DNA from: a virus
Strand: one strand, 5' to 3'
Length of the DNA: 35,270 bases
IMG/VR virus record: IMGVR_UViG_3300047560_001916
Coordinates: 1-35,270 of that record
A program made the position numbers and the translations under genes. This document shows, in pieces, positions 1 to 7,135 of the stretch. The notes under the pieces were generated by a model. That model saw only the letters and a program-made list of their open reading frames with translations. It did no database searches and was not told the DNA's origin. Position 1 is the stretch's first letter. Each line of letters begins with the position of its first letter.

Positions 1-57
1 CAGCTCAGCAGCCTCATAAGCTGAAGGTCGTGGGTTCAAATCCCACCTCCGCAACCA
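1..57 (+). tRNA. tRNA with CAU anticodon (Met or Ile2), 5' end cut by window edge
   Basis: The first visible bases are the D arm. The anticodon stem is CAGC/GCTG around loop CTCATAA, with anticodon CAT at 15-17. A T arm with loop TTCAAAT follows, then 3' acceptor, discriminator A54 and an encoded CCA at 55-57. The anticodon stem lacks the three G:C pairs of initiator tRNA, so elongator Met or lysidine-type Ile2 are the options. The missing acceptor 5' strand prevents a decision. Confidence 0.88.
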
Positions 58-58
58 A

Positions 59-130
59 CTGGATGTAGTGAAGTGGTATCACGCCTGTTTTGGGAACAGG
101 AGACCGTAGGTTCGAACCCTGCCATCTGGA
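59..130 (+). tRNA. tRNA-Pro(UGG)
   Basis: A cloverleaf folds with acceptor CTGGATG against CATCTGG (two wobble pairs), D stem GTGA/TCAC, anticodon stem CCTGT/ACAGG and loop TTTGGGA, giving anticodon TGG at 91-93. The T loop is TTCGAAC. Discriminator is A130 and no CCA is encoded. Confidence 0.93.
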
Positions 131-134
131 CTCT

Positions 135-206
135 ACCAATATAGCTCAGCGGAAGAGCAATGGCCTACGAAGCCATGAGTCAAAGGTTCGAATCCTTTTA
201 TTGGTA
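135..206 (+). tRNA. tRNA-Arg(ACG)
   Basis: Acceptor ACCAATA pairs perfectly with TATTGGT. The D stem is GCTC/GAGC, and the anticodon stem ATGGC/GCCAT encloses loop CTACGAA with anticodon ACG. The T arm AAAGG/CCTTT has loop TTCGAAT. Discriminator is A206, without encoded CCA. An A34 arginine tRNA depends on the host tRNA adenosine deaminase TadA to become inosine. Confidence 0.94.
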
Positions 207-211
207 CGTAA

Positions 212-293
212 TGGGGTACGCTGGAGTAGGAGAGCCAGGGCAGTCTGTAAAACTGTTGCGTATGCTGAATCAGTTCGAATCTGATTACCTCAA
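212..293 (+). tRNA. tRNA-Tyr(GUA), class II
   Basis: Acceptor TGGGGTA pairs with TACCTCA (one wobble). The anticodon loop CTGTAAA gives GTA. A long variable arm lies between about 257 and 270, as expected for bacterial tyrosine tRNA. The T arm ATCAG/CTGAT has loop TTCGAAT. Discriminator is A293 with no CCA encoded. Confidence 0.92.
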
Positions 294-295
294 CT

Positions 296-369
296 GTGGC
301 ACTAGTTCAATGGTAGAACACTTGGTTGTGGTCCAAGTTATGAGGGTTCAATTCCCTCGTGTCACCCCA
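296..369 (+). tRNA. tRNA-His(GUG)
   Basis: Acceptor GTGGCAC pairs with GTGTCAC (one wobble). Anticodon stem CTTGG/CCAAG encloses TTGTGGT with anticodon GTG. The T arm GAGGG/CCCTC has loop TTCAATT. Discriminator is C366 and CCA is encoded at 367-369. The base at the -1 position (295) is T, whereas bacterial histidine tRNAs normally encode G-1 opposite C73; see findings. Confidence 0.92.
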
Positions 370-443
370 GCTCTTGTAGCCCAACTGGTAGAGGCACTTG
401 ATTTAGGATCAAGGGGTTGTGAGTTCGAATCTCACCTAGAGCA
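370..443 (+). tRNA. tRNA with leucine anticodon UAG, short variable loop
   Basis: It follows the preceding CCA directly. Acceptor GCTCTTG pairs with CTAGAGC with one T-T mismatch. The D stem is GCC/GGC, and anticodon stem CTTGA/TCAAG encloses TTTAGGA (anticodon TAG at 404-406). The variable region is only five bases (414-418), and the T arm is GTGAG/CTCAC. Discriminator is A443. Bacterial leucine tRNAs are normally class II with a long variable arm, so the identity is unusual. Confidence 0.87.
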
Positions 444-446
444 CAT

Positions 447-534
447 GGAAGGTTGGCAGAGTGGCCTAATGCGTTAGTCTTGAAAACTAAAGGGTGTAAA
501 AGCCCCAAGGGTTCAAATCCCTTACCTTCCTCCA
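447..534 (+). tRNA. tRNA-Ser(UGA), class II
   Basis: Acceptor GGAAGGT pairs perfectly with ACCTTCC. Anticodon stem TTAGT/ACTAA encloses CTTGAAA with anticodon TGA. A long variable arm (about 491-506) with an internal stem follows, then T arm AAGGG/CCCTT. Discriminator is T531 and CCA is encoded at 532-534. The U73 discriminator is unusual for serine. Confidence 0.93.
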
Positions 535-535
535 G

Positions 536-609
536 AGTGGTATAGCTCAATTGGTTAGAGCACTTGTCTGATACACAAGAGGTTTCTGGTTCAAGTCCAG
601 ATATCACTA
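536..609 (+). tRNA. tRNA-Ile(GAU)
   Basis: Acceptor AGTGGTA pairs with TATCACT (one wobble). The D stem is GCTC/GAGC. Anticodon stem CTTGT/ACAAG encloses CTGATAC, giving GAT. The T arm TCTGG/CCAGA has loop TTCAAGT. Discriminator is A609 and no CCA is encoded. Confidence 0.93.
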
Positions 610-610
610 C

Positions 611-687
611 GCTTCATTAGCCCAACTGGTAGAGGCATCGGATTCAAAACCCGATTAGTATAGGTTCAAATCCTATATGAAGCACCA
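611..687 (+). tRNA. tRNA with leucine anticodon CAA, short variable loop
   Basis: Acceptor GCTTCAT pairs perfectly with ATGAAGC. The D stem is GCC/GGC. Anticodon stem TCGGA/CCCGA has an A-C mismatch next to loop TTCAAAA, whose anticodon is CAA (645-647). The variable region is five bases (655-659) and the T arm is ATAGG/CCTAT. Discriminator is A684, with CCA at 685-687. Like the UAG tRNA, it lacks the long arm of bacterial leucine tRNAs. Confidence 0.87.
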
Positions 688-688
688 A

Positions 689-761
689 GCCCTTATATCC
701 CAGTGGTAGAGGAAGTGGACTTAAAATCCATACAGCGTTGGTTCGAATCCAACTGGGGGCA
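689..761 (+). tRNA. tRNA with leucine anticodon UAA, short variable loop
   Basis: Acceptor GCCCTTA pairs with TGGGGGC through two G-T wobbles. The D stem is TCC/GGA. Anticodon stem GTGGA/TCCAT encloses CTTAAAA with anticodon TAA (722-724). The variable region is five bases (732-736) and the T arm is GTTGG/CCAAC. Discriminator is A761 with no CCA. This is the third class I tRNA with a leucine anticodon in the cluster. Confidence 0.87.
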
Positions 762-765
762 CTTA

Positions 766-838
766 GGAGACATAGCTCAGTTGGTAGAGCACTTGTTTTA
801 CACACAAGATGTCATAGGTTCGAAACCTATTGTCTCCA
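766..838 (+). tRNA. tRNA-Val(UAC)
   Basis: Acceptor GGAGACA pairs perfectly with TGTCTCC. Anticodon stem CTTGT/ACAAG encloses TTTACAC with anticodon TAC. The T arm is ATAGG/CCTAT with loop TTCGAAA. Discriminator is A838 and CCA is not encoded. Confidence 0.95.
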
Positions 839-839
839 C

Positions 840-925
840 GGAAGATTGGCAGAGTGGTCGAATGCAGCGGTTTGCTAAATCGTAGATCGAAAGGTCCACA
901 GGTTCGAATCCTGTATCTTCCGCCA
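840..925 (+). tRNA. tRNA-Ser(GCU), class II
   Basis: Acceptor GGAAGAT pairs with ATCTTCC. Anticodon stem GCGGT/ATCGT (two wobbles) encloses TTGCTAA, giving GCT. A long variable arm is followed by T arm ACAGG/CCTGT. Discriminator is G922 and CCA is encoded at 923-925. Confidence 0.93.
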
Positions 926-926
926 T

Positions 927-998
927 GCCCCTATAGCTCAGTGGTAGAGCTGCGGACTTTTAATCCGTAGGCCCTTGGTTCGAACCCAAGTGGGGGCA
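927..998 (+). tRNA. tRNA-Lys(UUU)
   Basis: Acceptor GCCCCTA pairs with TGGGGGC (one wobble). The D stem is GCTC/GAGC. Anticodon stem GCGGA/TCCGT encloses CTTTTAA with anticodon TTT. The T arm CTTGG/CCAAG has loop TTCGAAC. Discriminator is A998. Confidence 0.95.
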
Positions 999-1002
999 CT
1001 AT

Positions 1003-1073
1003 TCTCCCTTCGTCCAACGGCAGGACACTAGGTTTTGGCCCTAGGAATCGTGGTTCGAATCCACGGGGGAGAG
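1003..1073 (+). tRNA. tRNA-Gln(UUG)
   Basis: Acceptor TCTCCCT pairs with GGGGAGA. Anticodon stem CTAGG/CCTAG encloses TTTTGGC with anticodon TTG. The T arm CGTGG/CCACG has loop TTCGAAT. Discriminator is G1073, as usual for glutamine. It is the last tRNA of the cluster. Confidence 0.94.
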
Positions 1074-1083
1074 CAAGAAGTGG

Positions 1084-1089
1084 TATAAT
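1084..1089 (+). promoter_or_regulatory. -10 box TATAAT (extended TGG) upstream of first protein gene
   Basis: TGGTATAAT lies ten bases after the last tRNA. A start near 1096 would give a leader of about ten bases containing GAAAGG before the ATG at 1107. No clear -35 hexamer is visible. Confidence 0.5.
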
Positions 1090-1106
1090 TGGTTTGAAAG
1101 GTATGT

Positions 1107-2084
1107 ATGACCAATAAAAAGATTTTATATTCTATGGCAGCATGGAATGATTCAACAATAGTCAATACAATGCAGTCAGTCTTAAGAACTGCTGCCTATC
1201 CAGAGAATATTGTATTTGCTGTTTGTCTTAATTATGATAATGAAGAGCCAGACTTTTCTTCTATCACTAATGAAATTAGAATAATTAGAGACAAAGAAGA
1301 TTTTGGAGATAACAAAGCTCCAGGTATTATTCGTGTTAGAAACGCTATCAGAAGATTAATAAAGGATGAAACCTACTTCTGTCAAACAGACGCTCATACA
1401 GAGAACCTTGATGGATGGGACGCAATACTTATCCATGATATTGACGAAATGTCTAAAGATCGAAAAGTTATTATTTCAAAACAGGTTGAAAGAATAGATA
1501 CAATTCATATGGAACCATTTGATGATAATAACAATTGGTATTCAAAATGGTTTTTGTATGGGCATAGATATGAAAACTTTAACATCAGGGCAGAACCAAC
1601 ATTGGATGGACAAAAAGATTTTATAGGTAAGTATAAGATTAATGATAATTATTTTTTAAATAGATATGTATCCTGTAATTTTATATTTGCTAAGGCAGAA
1701 TGGATATCTGATATGGAATTTCCAGACTACCACGCAATGCCATTTGAGGAGCAAGAACTATCTATTGCCTGCTATGTCAACGGGTATGATGTGGTATCTC
1801 CAATTGGGAAAAGATGCTATAATTTTTCTGGTGGGGATCCGAAATATGATTGGCCATATGATGAAAGATGGTGGAAGTTTATTGGTACTAATAGAGATGA
1901 TAGAAGTCATTGGGCAAGAATTTGGATTGAAGATACTACAGAGATGCGAAATGAAGTAGCAAAACTTATGCTATTCGGCAAAAATAAATATATGAGCTTT
2001 GAGGGCCTAGAAAGAACAGTTCATGATTTCTATAAGGCTATTGATAAAGAGAAAGAGTACCTAGAGGTAATAAATGGATCATAA
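1107..2084 (+). CDS. GlcNAc-transferase-like glycosyltransferase (GT-A fold, PF11397/GT60 type)
   Basis: This 325-residue protein resembles the GlcNAc-transferase family that includes Dictyostelium Skp1 hydroxyproline GlcNAc-transferase. It begins with a strand and a loop ILYSMAAWND (residues 6-15), followed by PENIVFAVCLNYD (32-44). A GIIRVRNA helix start (73-80) precedes the metal-binding region TDAH (94-97) with GWD (103-105). Near 215-232 an EEQELSIACYVNGYD segment matches the acidic-helix plus Gly-(Trp/Tyr)-Asp motif shared by four other proteins here (starts 4995, 9744, 26967 and leftward 24372). GAAAGG precedes the ATG. The gene overlaps the next by 11 bases, so the two are probably coupled. 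Donor and acceptor are unknown. Confidence 0.78.
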   Translation: MTNKKILYSMAAWNDSTIVNTMQSVLRTAAYPENIVFAVCLNYDNEEPDFSSITNEIRIIRDKEDFGDNKAPGIIRVRNAIRRLIKDETYFCQTDAHTENLDGWDAILIHDIDEMSKDRKVIISKQVERIDTIHMEPFDDNNNWYSKWFLYGHRYENFNIRAEPTLDGQKDFIGKYKINDNYFLNRYVSCNFIFAKAEWISDMEFPDYHAMPFEEQELSIACYVNGYDVVSPIGKRCYNFSGGDPKYDWPYDERWWKFIGTNRDDRSHWARIWIEDTTEMRNEVAKLMLFGKNKYMSFEGLERTVHDFYKAIDKEKEYLEVINGS

Positions 2085-2877
2085 CTATTATGAAAGAACT
2101 TGGCCAAGTATTCCATCAATGGAAATCTGGATGTCAGATGATATGGAGCCACTCATTGATGACGGGCTTCCAGTATGGGCTGACCCAAATAATCCAGAAT
2201 GTAAAACTACATATAAATATAATAACTATGGATTAAGATGTGATGACTTTACATTACCTAATCCAGAACAGCATATTGTTTTTGCAGGTAGCGAAATTAC
2301 GGTTCCAGAAAATATCGATCTTGAAAAAGGCTGGGCACATATAACATATAGTGCATTGCACCCAGGAGAAACTAACTTTAGAAATCTAGCCTATTCTGGT
2401 TGTTCAATGCAAAGATTAGTATCTAATATCTTTAAATATTTTAGACACTTCGGAAATCCAGATGTTTTGTGTGTATTGGCTCCAGACGTTATACGTAAGG
2501 TTGGGGTAATTGTAGATAAAAATGTATTTAAGACAAAAATCTATAATCAGTACATGGATGTTACACCACCACTAATAGAGCATAATCTATTTGCAGAGCC
2601 AGTAGACTATCCATTAACACTTCTTGTGTATGAATACTTGCAGTATGCTAGATTTTTAGAGCAGTACTGTTATGCTACAGGGATTAAGCTATATTGGACA
2701 TCATTCGATCAATCGACAAATGATGTAATCAAGAAGCATGATTTCAGATATTTCTTTGATGTAGATTTGCCAGAAAACCCAGATGCCGTATGGAATGGTA
2801 GCTGGCATCCAAAATTTGCAGAAGCATTTTTAAAGAAGATCAATGAGGGTGGCTATGGAAAAACCATCACTAACTAG
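2074..2877 (+). CDS. SGNH-hydrolase-like protein, divergent active site
   Basis: The 267-residue product belongs to a family with five members in the window (others start at 7221, 28120, 33014 and leftward 21708). Shared landmarks are an N-terminal NNYGLRCDDF (50-59), a strand HIVFAGSEIT (67-76) at the block I position, NLAYSGCSMQ (about 107-116), then a FGNPDVLCVLAPDV strand, and a terminal histidine in NGSWHP. SGNH enzymes are serine esterases or acyltransferases acting on sugars, lipids or peptidoglycan. Here the nucleophile block reads GSE rather than GCS and the usual Asp three residues before His is Asn, so the copy may be inactive or altered. It sits between a glycosyltransferase and an unknown gene. 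Confidence 0.62.
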   Translation: MDHNYYERTWPSIPSMEIWMSDDMEPLIDDGLPVWADPNNPECKTTYKYNNYGLRCDDFTLPNPEQHIVFAGSEITVPENIDLEKGWAHITYSALHPGETNFRNLAYSGCSMQRLVSNIFKYFRHFGNPDVLCVLAPDVIRKVGVIVDKNVFKTKIYNQYMDVTPPLIEHNLFAEPVDYPLTLLVYEYLQYARFLEQYCYATGIKLYWTSFDQSTNDVIKKHDFRYFFDVDLPENPDAVWNGSWHPKFAEAFLKKINEGGYGKTITN

Positions 2878-3529
2878 ACGTGAAATAGATAATTTTAACT
2901 TGTGGTATGACACAAAAGATCCACGATTCACAGAAATATCTCAACGATCAAATATCCCCCAGCAATGGTTAACGTATCAAAGGATCTTGGGTGGACCAAA
3001 CAAAGACTCTATAATTAAACCAATAAACAGATACGTTGAGAGGCTAGTTCCACCACCACAACTAGTTAGCATTGATGGTAATACCATTAGACTTAGACAA
3101 GGAAACCATGCAGAGATGTTTTTGCTTGAAAAAGAAGATGGGGAATTCTACAATGTAGATAGACCGTGGCAAAGACAGTACTACAACACCGCCCTTGATT
3201 TTGATGGCGGTAGTGAGTGCTTTCCTGGAACCTTTAAGTTCTATGTACCATGGTTTATAGATGCAAATGTGATGGTTCATTTCTTGCCACCAGATGTTCC
3301 AACACCATTCAAGACATATGCAACATATGCACAATACTCTGAGGTGCCAAAAGCTGCTATTTTTGTTGAGCCACACTTTGTTGCCTTTAATTTCAAGAGA
3401 GTTGGCACTCATATGATCAATGATAAGTTTGGTAAAATACCGAAACAGTCTGCTATGTACGACATGGTATTTACGGTAGATGATATAATAGTAGAAAGAG
3501 TAAAGGAATTCTATGAGCAATATAATTAA
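2855..3529 (+). CDS. hypothetical protein, unrecognised
   Basis: A 224-residue soluble protein without signal peptide or membrane segment. I chose ATG 2855 because GAGGGTGG lies just upstream; an in-frame ATG at 2843 is possible. Aromatic and proline-rich strands such as FKFYVPWF and VMVHFLPPDVPTPF recall the beta-sandwich look of the next two genes, but I cannot align them with confidence. It overlaps both neighbours (23 and 17 bases), indicating one coupled unit with the glycosyltransferase and SGNH genes upstream. Function unknown. Confidence 0.7.
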   Translation: MEKPSLTRREIDNFNLWYDTKDPRFTEISQRSNIPQQWLTYQRILGGPNKDSIIKPINRYVERLVPPPQLVSIDGNTIRLRQGNHAEMFLLEKEDGEFYNVDRPWQRQYYNTALDFDGGSECFPGTFKFYVPWFIDANVMVHFLPPDVPTPFKTYATYAQYSEVPKAAIFVEPHFVAFNFKRVGTHMINDKFGKIPKQSAMYDMVFTVDDIIVERVKEFYEQYN

Positions 3530-4238
3530 GTTTTATCCACTAAATGAAGATGTAAAGGTATTTGCACCAGAACCAGTACCAGCACTTAAAAATCTACCAC
3601 AGTGGTACAAAGATACACCAGGTGTAATTGATATGGGTAATAACCCAGTAGCAGAAGTTGGTCAACCAGCAAGCACAGTAAAAAAATGCATGCCAATTTT
3701 TGATGTTATTACTGCTGGATATATTCTAAAACTTCCTATGGATGTGTATGTAGATGCAACTGGTGATAAACTTATTTTCCAGATACCAATGGCAATGGGA
3801 AAGTTTAAGGGAGACATGTTTGCAACTCATGAACGCAGACAGTATGATAAGTACCCATATGGAGATAAGTGGCATCAAGATCTTCTTAGAATTATGCCAA
3901 TGTGGATTATTAAAACACCAAAAGGATTTAGTACGTTAATCACACAACCATTCCACGGTGACTCATCGCCACTATACGCAGTATCTGGTTTAGTAGACAC
4001 TGATGGTTTTGCCACAGATGGACACTTCTCGTTCTGGGTAGAAAAAGGATTTAAGGGTACAATTCCGCAGGGTACACCAATTGCACAGGTAATTCCTTTT
4101 AGGAGAGACGACTGGCAAATGGAATTAGCAGAATATACAGATACACAGAAAGACATTCTGCCACAACGCTTTAGCTTAAGAAGTACATTTAGCAATGGAT
4201 ACAAGAGTAAGTTCAGGTCCAAAAAAGAATGGAAGTAA
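3513..4238 (+). CDS. DUF6065-like protein, copy 1
   Basis: This 241-residue protein is a paralogue of the next gene (4229). Shared landmarks are PEPVPALKNLPQWY near residues 19-32, KKCMPIFDVITAGYIL (54-69), a VDATGDKLIF strand pair, WIIKTPKGFSTLITQPF (about 130-146), SGLVDTDGF, and the C-terminal GTPIAQVIPFRRDDWQ. The order of a Cys-x-Pro segment, an 'aTPpGys' loop and a 'Gxpi-qviPf-R' strand resembles the DUF6065 family, whose role is unknown to me. AAGGAATT precedes the ATG, which overlaps the upstream gene by 17 bases. Its location inside a glycosyltransferase operon suggests work on a sugar or a modified protein; this is inference. Confidence 0.6.
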   Translation: MSNIIKFYPLNEDVKVFAPEPVPALKNLPQWYKDTPGVIDMGNNPVAEVGQPASTVKKCMPIFDVITAGYILKLPMDVYVDATGDKLIFQIPMAMGKFKGDMFATHERRQYDKYPYGDKWHQDLLRIMPMWIIKTPKGFSTLITQPFHGDSSPLYAVSGLVDTDGFATDGHFSFWVEKGFKGTIPQGTPIAQVIPFRRDDWQMELAEYTDTQKDILPQRFSLRSTFSNGYKSKFRSKKEWK

Positions 4239-5008
4239 AGCCTCTAGAGATTACACTAATTCCAGCATATGCTCACGCTCTGCATAATGGTGACCTATCA
4301 GCACCAGAGCCAGCGGTTAGACATATCCCAGAATGGTATAGATCTTTAGCAAGGCATGATAAGTCAAATAGTGATATTACCCTAAAGCCAGAAAATCATA
4401 TTGGTACAGATGGAGCACAGGTATCTACAAAGATGTGTATGCCATATTTTGATGCACTGACTTCAGGATATATGTATGTGCTAGAAGATGATCTCTATGT
4501 AGATATGGATGAAGATGGATTCCCTATCCTATCCTGGAAGGGCAATATCATGTTGGTGGATACACGACCAATCTTTGATGTTCCATTGCCAGATAACTGC
4601 CATCCAATACATTATGGTTGGAGAATGAACTGGTTCTATGAAACACCACCAGGATATTCTGTGATGATTACCCATCCAATGAATAGGCATGATTTACCAT
4701 TTTATACATTATCTGGAATAGTGGACTCTGATATTTGGGGTTTACCAGTATTCACAGCATTCTTCCTGAAGCGAAATTTCCGTGGTGTGATTCCAAAAGG
4801 AACTCCAATTTTTCAGATGATTCCATTCAAGAGAGATGATTGGCAACTACGTGTTGATAGTTCACAAGAGACTATTGATGAACATTGGTTCCGTGGAGAG
4901 AATAGAAGATCTATGTTGTATGGATATTATAAAAAGACAGCTTGGCGTAAAAAGATTTTTGGACTATTCGGAAGAAAGGACAAAGAGATAACCCATGACG
5001 AAGCCTAG
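4229..5008 (+). CDS. DUF6065-like protein, copy 2
   Basis: A 259-residue paralogue of the preceding gene. It repeats the PEPAVRHIPEWY, KMCMPYFDALTSGYMY, ETPPGYSVMITHP, SGIVDSD and GTPIFQMIPFKRDDWQ landmarks in the same order, with a longer middle (LVDTRPIFDV) and a basic C-terminal tail rich in Lys and Arg. The ten-base overlap with copy 1 and 14-base overlap with the next glycosyltransferase indicate translational coupling. The pair most simply arose by tandem duplication followed by clear divergence. Function unknown. Confidence 0.6.
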   Translation: MEVKPLEITLIPAYAHALHNGDLSAPEPAVRHIPEWYRSLARHDKSNSDITLKPENHIGTDGAQVSTKMCMPYFDALTSGYMYVLEDDLYVDMDEDGFPILSWKGNIMLVDTRPIFDVPLPDNCHPIHYGWRMNWFYETPPGYSVMITHPMNRHDLPFYTLSGIVDSDIWGLPVFTAFFLKRNFRGVIPKGTPIFQMIPFKRDDWQLRVDSSQETIDEHWFRGENRRSMLYGYYKKTAWRKKIFGLFGRKDKEITHDEA

Positions 5009-5864
5009 TGGACACCTAGCAATAATAGTAGTATCTTATAAGGATAAAAATTTATTTAATTTTGTATCAAACTTAGATGCTAATACAACGGTGCAACATT
5101 CAATAGAAATTTTTGATCAGAATCCAGTTAAGAGGGAAAATGAGTTCAGTGGTGTTCAGCATTATAGTTACGAGCATTTAATTTGGGATGCTATCTCTGG
5201 ACCAGTAAAACATAAGATTGACAAGGTTAATAGAAGAATGGAAAATGCAGACTATATCTGCATTATTACGCCAGATTCAGTAGTTAATCCTGGATGGGAT
5301 ACAGAATTAATTAACTTTATAGATTCAAAACCTGCTATAGTATCTGGTGTAGGCAAAGTCAAAATTGGATTTAAGAATAGGTTTGAACTAGAGGCAATAT
5401 CTCAGCCATTCAATGAGTTCTCTATGTCACAATTTGGTAATAAGAATTTTATCTTTGGGAAATCTGAAGCTTTTAAGAAAATTAGAATGCCAGACTTTTT
5501 AAAGTATCGTGGGGAAGATGAGTATTGGGCACTTGCATTTATGTCGCATGGCTATGATATTTATTCTGCACCAGATAGAATTTACACAGATGTCAAGAAT
5601 AGAACTATAGAGAATACATACCATACCTTTTCATTTGAGCATAACTACAATATTTTGGTAGATATCCTACACAAGATAGATGTAAATAAATATAATTTAT
5701 CTGAGAATGCAGTTGACAGATTCCTTGAGTTTCATGGCCTTAAGCCAGAAGATATACTTAGATTGCCATACGAGAATAACGATGTTGCGTATGACCCATA
5801 TGACCTTAAGATGCATGATATGGATGCTAGAAGGTTTATAGCAGGTACGCAGGCAGTCTATTAA
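4995..5864 (+). CDS. GT-A-like glycosyltransferase, divergent
   Basis: The 289-residue protein begins with a Rossmann-like strand LAIIVVSYKD (8-17), then an acidic turn ITPDSVVNPGWDTEL (about 95-109) in the place of the DxH metal motif of the better-kept relatives, and a GEDEYWALAFMSHGYDIYS segment (about 176-194) that matches the acidic-helix plus Gly-Tyr-Asp motif of the other GT genes. The substrate-side loops differ, so donor or activity may have changed. It closes the first operon half; the next gene has its own promoter. Confidence 0.6.
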   Translation: MTKPSGHLAIIVVSYKDKNLFNFVSNLDANTTVQHSIEIFDQNPVKRENEFSGVQHYSYEHLIWDAISGPVKHKIDKVNRRMENADYICIITPDSVVNPGWDTELINFIDSKPAIVSGVGKVKIGFKNRFELEAISQPFNEFSMSQFGNKNFIFGKSEAFKKIRMPDFLKYRGEDEYWALAFMSHGYDIYSAPDRIYTDVKNRTIENTYHTFSFEHNYNILVDILHKIDVNKYNLSENAVDRFLEFHGLKPEDILRLPYENNDVAYDPYDLKMHDMDARRFIAGTQAVY

Positions 5865-5876
5865 GCAGAGATAAGG

Positions 5877-5882
5877 TATAAT
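5877..5882 (+). promoter_or_regulatory. -10 box TATAAT, leaderless start for 5889
   Basis: TATAAT is separated from the ATG at 5889 by six bases, so transcription would begin on or next to the start codon. No ribosome site is seen. No convincing -35 hexamer was found. Confidence 0.6.
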
Positions 5883-5888
5883 ATAGAT

Positions 5889-6488
5889 ATGAATAGAATC
5901 GAAATTGTTAGTAACTTTATGGAAGAGCAGGATGCTGCCGAATACATGAAGCAAGCAAATAATCCACAAAATACTGAACCACAGCCAGAATATTATAAGG
6001 ATAGGTTTGGCGGTACAGCATTACCATACAATGAGGCAACACGCAGACTCAATAAAAAGTATGGTAGAAAAGCTGCCGAATATGTAAAGAGTCTTTATGG
6101 ATTTGTTAATCCAGTATATGTTTATAAGGTGTTTATGAACTATACAACAGAGGCTGGTTATGAAGGTCCAGTGCATACAGATTCTGTTGATCCAGAGCCA
6201 TGGATTGAGTGGAGTACAGTAGTGTATTTCGACAACGAGTTTGAGGGTGCAAAGCTTCACTTTCCAAATCAAGGATTCGTTTATGATCCAGTGCCTAACG
6301 AAGCAGTATTCTTTCCATCTGCTGGATCAGAATACATGCACGGTATATCAAAACTAAAATCTGGAAAAAGAATGTCTTTGGTCATATGTCTAACAAGTCT
6401 TCCATGGAAGGTTGATCCAGATATGACAGATGGTGGAGATACATTCGACTATGAAGCAAGTATTTACGATATGGATGCACACTCATGA
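5889..6488 (+). CDS. Fe(II)/2-oxoglutarate-dependent oxygenase
   Basis: The 199-residue protein has the double-stranded beta-helix signature of 2-oxoglutarate oxygenases: the His-x-Asp iron ligands H96-T-D98, a distal iron ligand H151 in EYMHGI, and the 2-oxoglutarate-binding Arg161 in GKRMSL. The strand pair WSTVVYFDNEFEGAKLHF and the FFPSAGSEYMHG segment are typical of prolyl-hydroxylase-like members. It presumably hydroxylates a protein side chain, sugar or small molecule. It overlaps the next oxygenase by four bases (ATGA), so the two are made together. Confidence 0.8.
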   Translation: MNRIEIVSNFMEEQDAAEYMKQANNPQNTEPQPEYYKDRFGGTALPYNEATRRLNKKYGRKAAEYVKSLYGFVNPVYVYKVFMNYTTEAGYEGPVHTDSVDPEPWIEWSTVVYFDNEFEGAKLHFPNQGFVYDPVPNEAVFFPSAGSEYMHGISKLKSGKRMSLVICLTSLPWKVDPDMTDGGDTFDYEASIYDMDAHS

Positions 6489-7135
6489 ATCATGAAGTAT
6501 TAGATTTAGGTTTAGTTTATTATACTGATGTTATTGATAACGGGTCAAACATCATTGATAAGATTGAGTCTTTATCTGCAAGAGTTGAAGCTGGTGAGCA
6601 TGGTACCAACGGATTGCAGGCAGACCCTTGGGAAGCATGGTGGGATGAACACCTACCAAAACCCTTTAACTATAGAAGGCCAATCTTTAGAAAAGAAAAC
6701 GTATCTCAACATGGATACTATGCAAAAGAATTGACTGAGATTGCTGACCTTGTGTATGGTGGACTAGACAAAGCCTTTGAGCATTATTCAACAGTCCTTT
6801 ACCCATTTGCAGCAAAGAATATTAAGTCTGAAGAGCCAGGGGATGGAATTTTAAAATACATTGATGGTGGACACCTTCCAGCACACCACGATCATGGAGT
6901 TAGCAGCAGAACTATATCTGCCGTAATATATCTTAATGACGACTATGACGGTGGAGAGATAGAGTTCAAACAATCTAATGTTAAGATTAAACCAAGGGCA
7001 GGAAGTGTTGTATTCTTTCCATCTAACTACCTATATATACATGAGGTATTTCCTGTATCAAATGGTATTAGATATGCAGTACCACACTGGTATCATAATA
7101 TGAAGACTCCAGTTATGTCGGATGGAACAGAATGA
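6485..7135 (+). CDS. prolyl-4-hydroxylase-like Fe(II)/2-oxoglutarate oxygenase
   Basis: The 216-residue product has the complete catalytic set: H134-x-D136 (in PAHHDH), YLNDDYDGGEIEF strands (149-161), KIKPRAGSVVFFPS (168-180), distal H186 and 2-oxoglutarate-binding R196. The 'YLN-DYdGGElxF ... P-aGs-vfFPs' pattern is that of prolyl-4-hydroxylase-type domains (2OG-FeII_Oxy_3). It differs strongly from the upstream oxygenase, so the tandem is not a recent duplication. Its start overlaps the previous stop, and a tiny basic peptide gene follows with the same coupling. A protein-hydroxylating role next to glycosyltransferases is inference. Confidence 0.85.
   Translation: MNHEVLDLGLVYYTDVIDNGSNIIDKIESLSARVEAGEHGTNGLQADPWEAWWDEHLPKPFNYRRPIFRKENVSQHGYYAKELTEIADLVYGGLDKAFEHYSTVLYPFAAKNIKSEEPGDGILKYIDGGHLPAHHDHGVSSRTISAVIYLNDDYDGGEIEFKQSNVKIKPRAGSVVFFPSNYLYIHEVFPVSNGIRYAVPHWYHNMKTPVMSDGTE

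Noticed and set aside
90-885. Open frames on both strands within the tRNA cluster
   Set aside because: They run through tRNA genes whose cloverleafs are clear; codon content is that of tRNA repeats and no ribosome sites fit.
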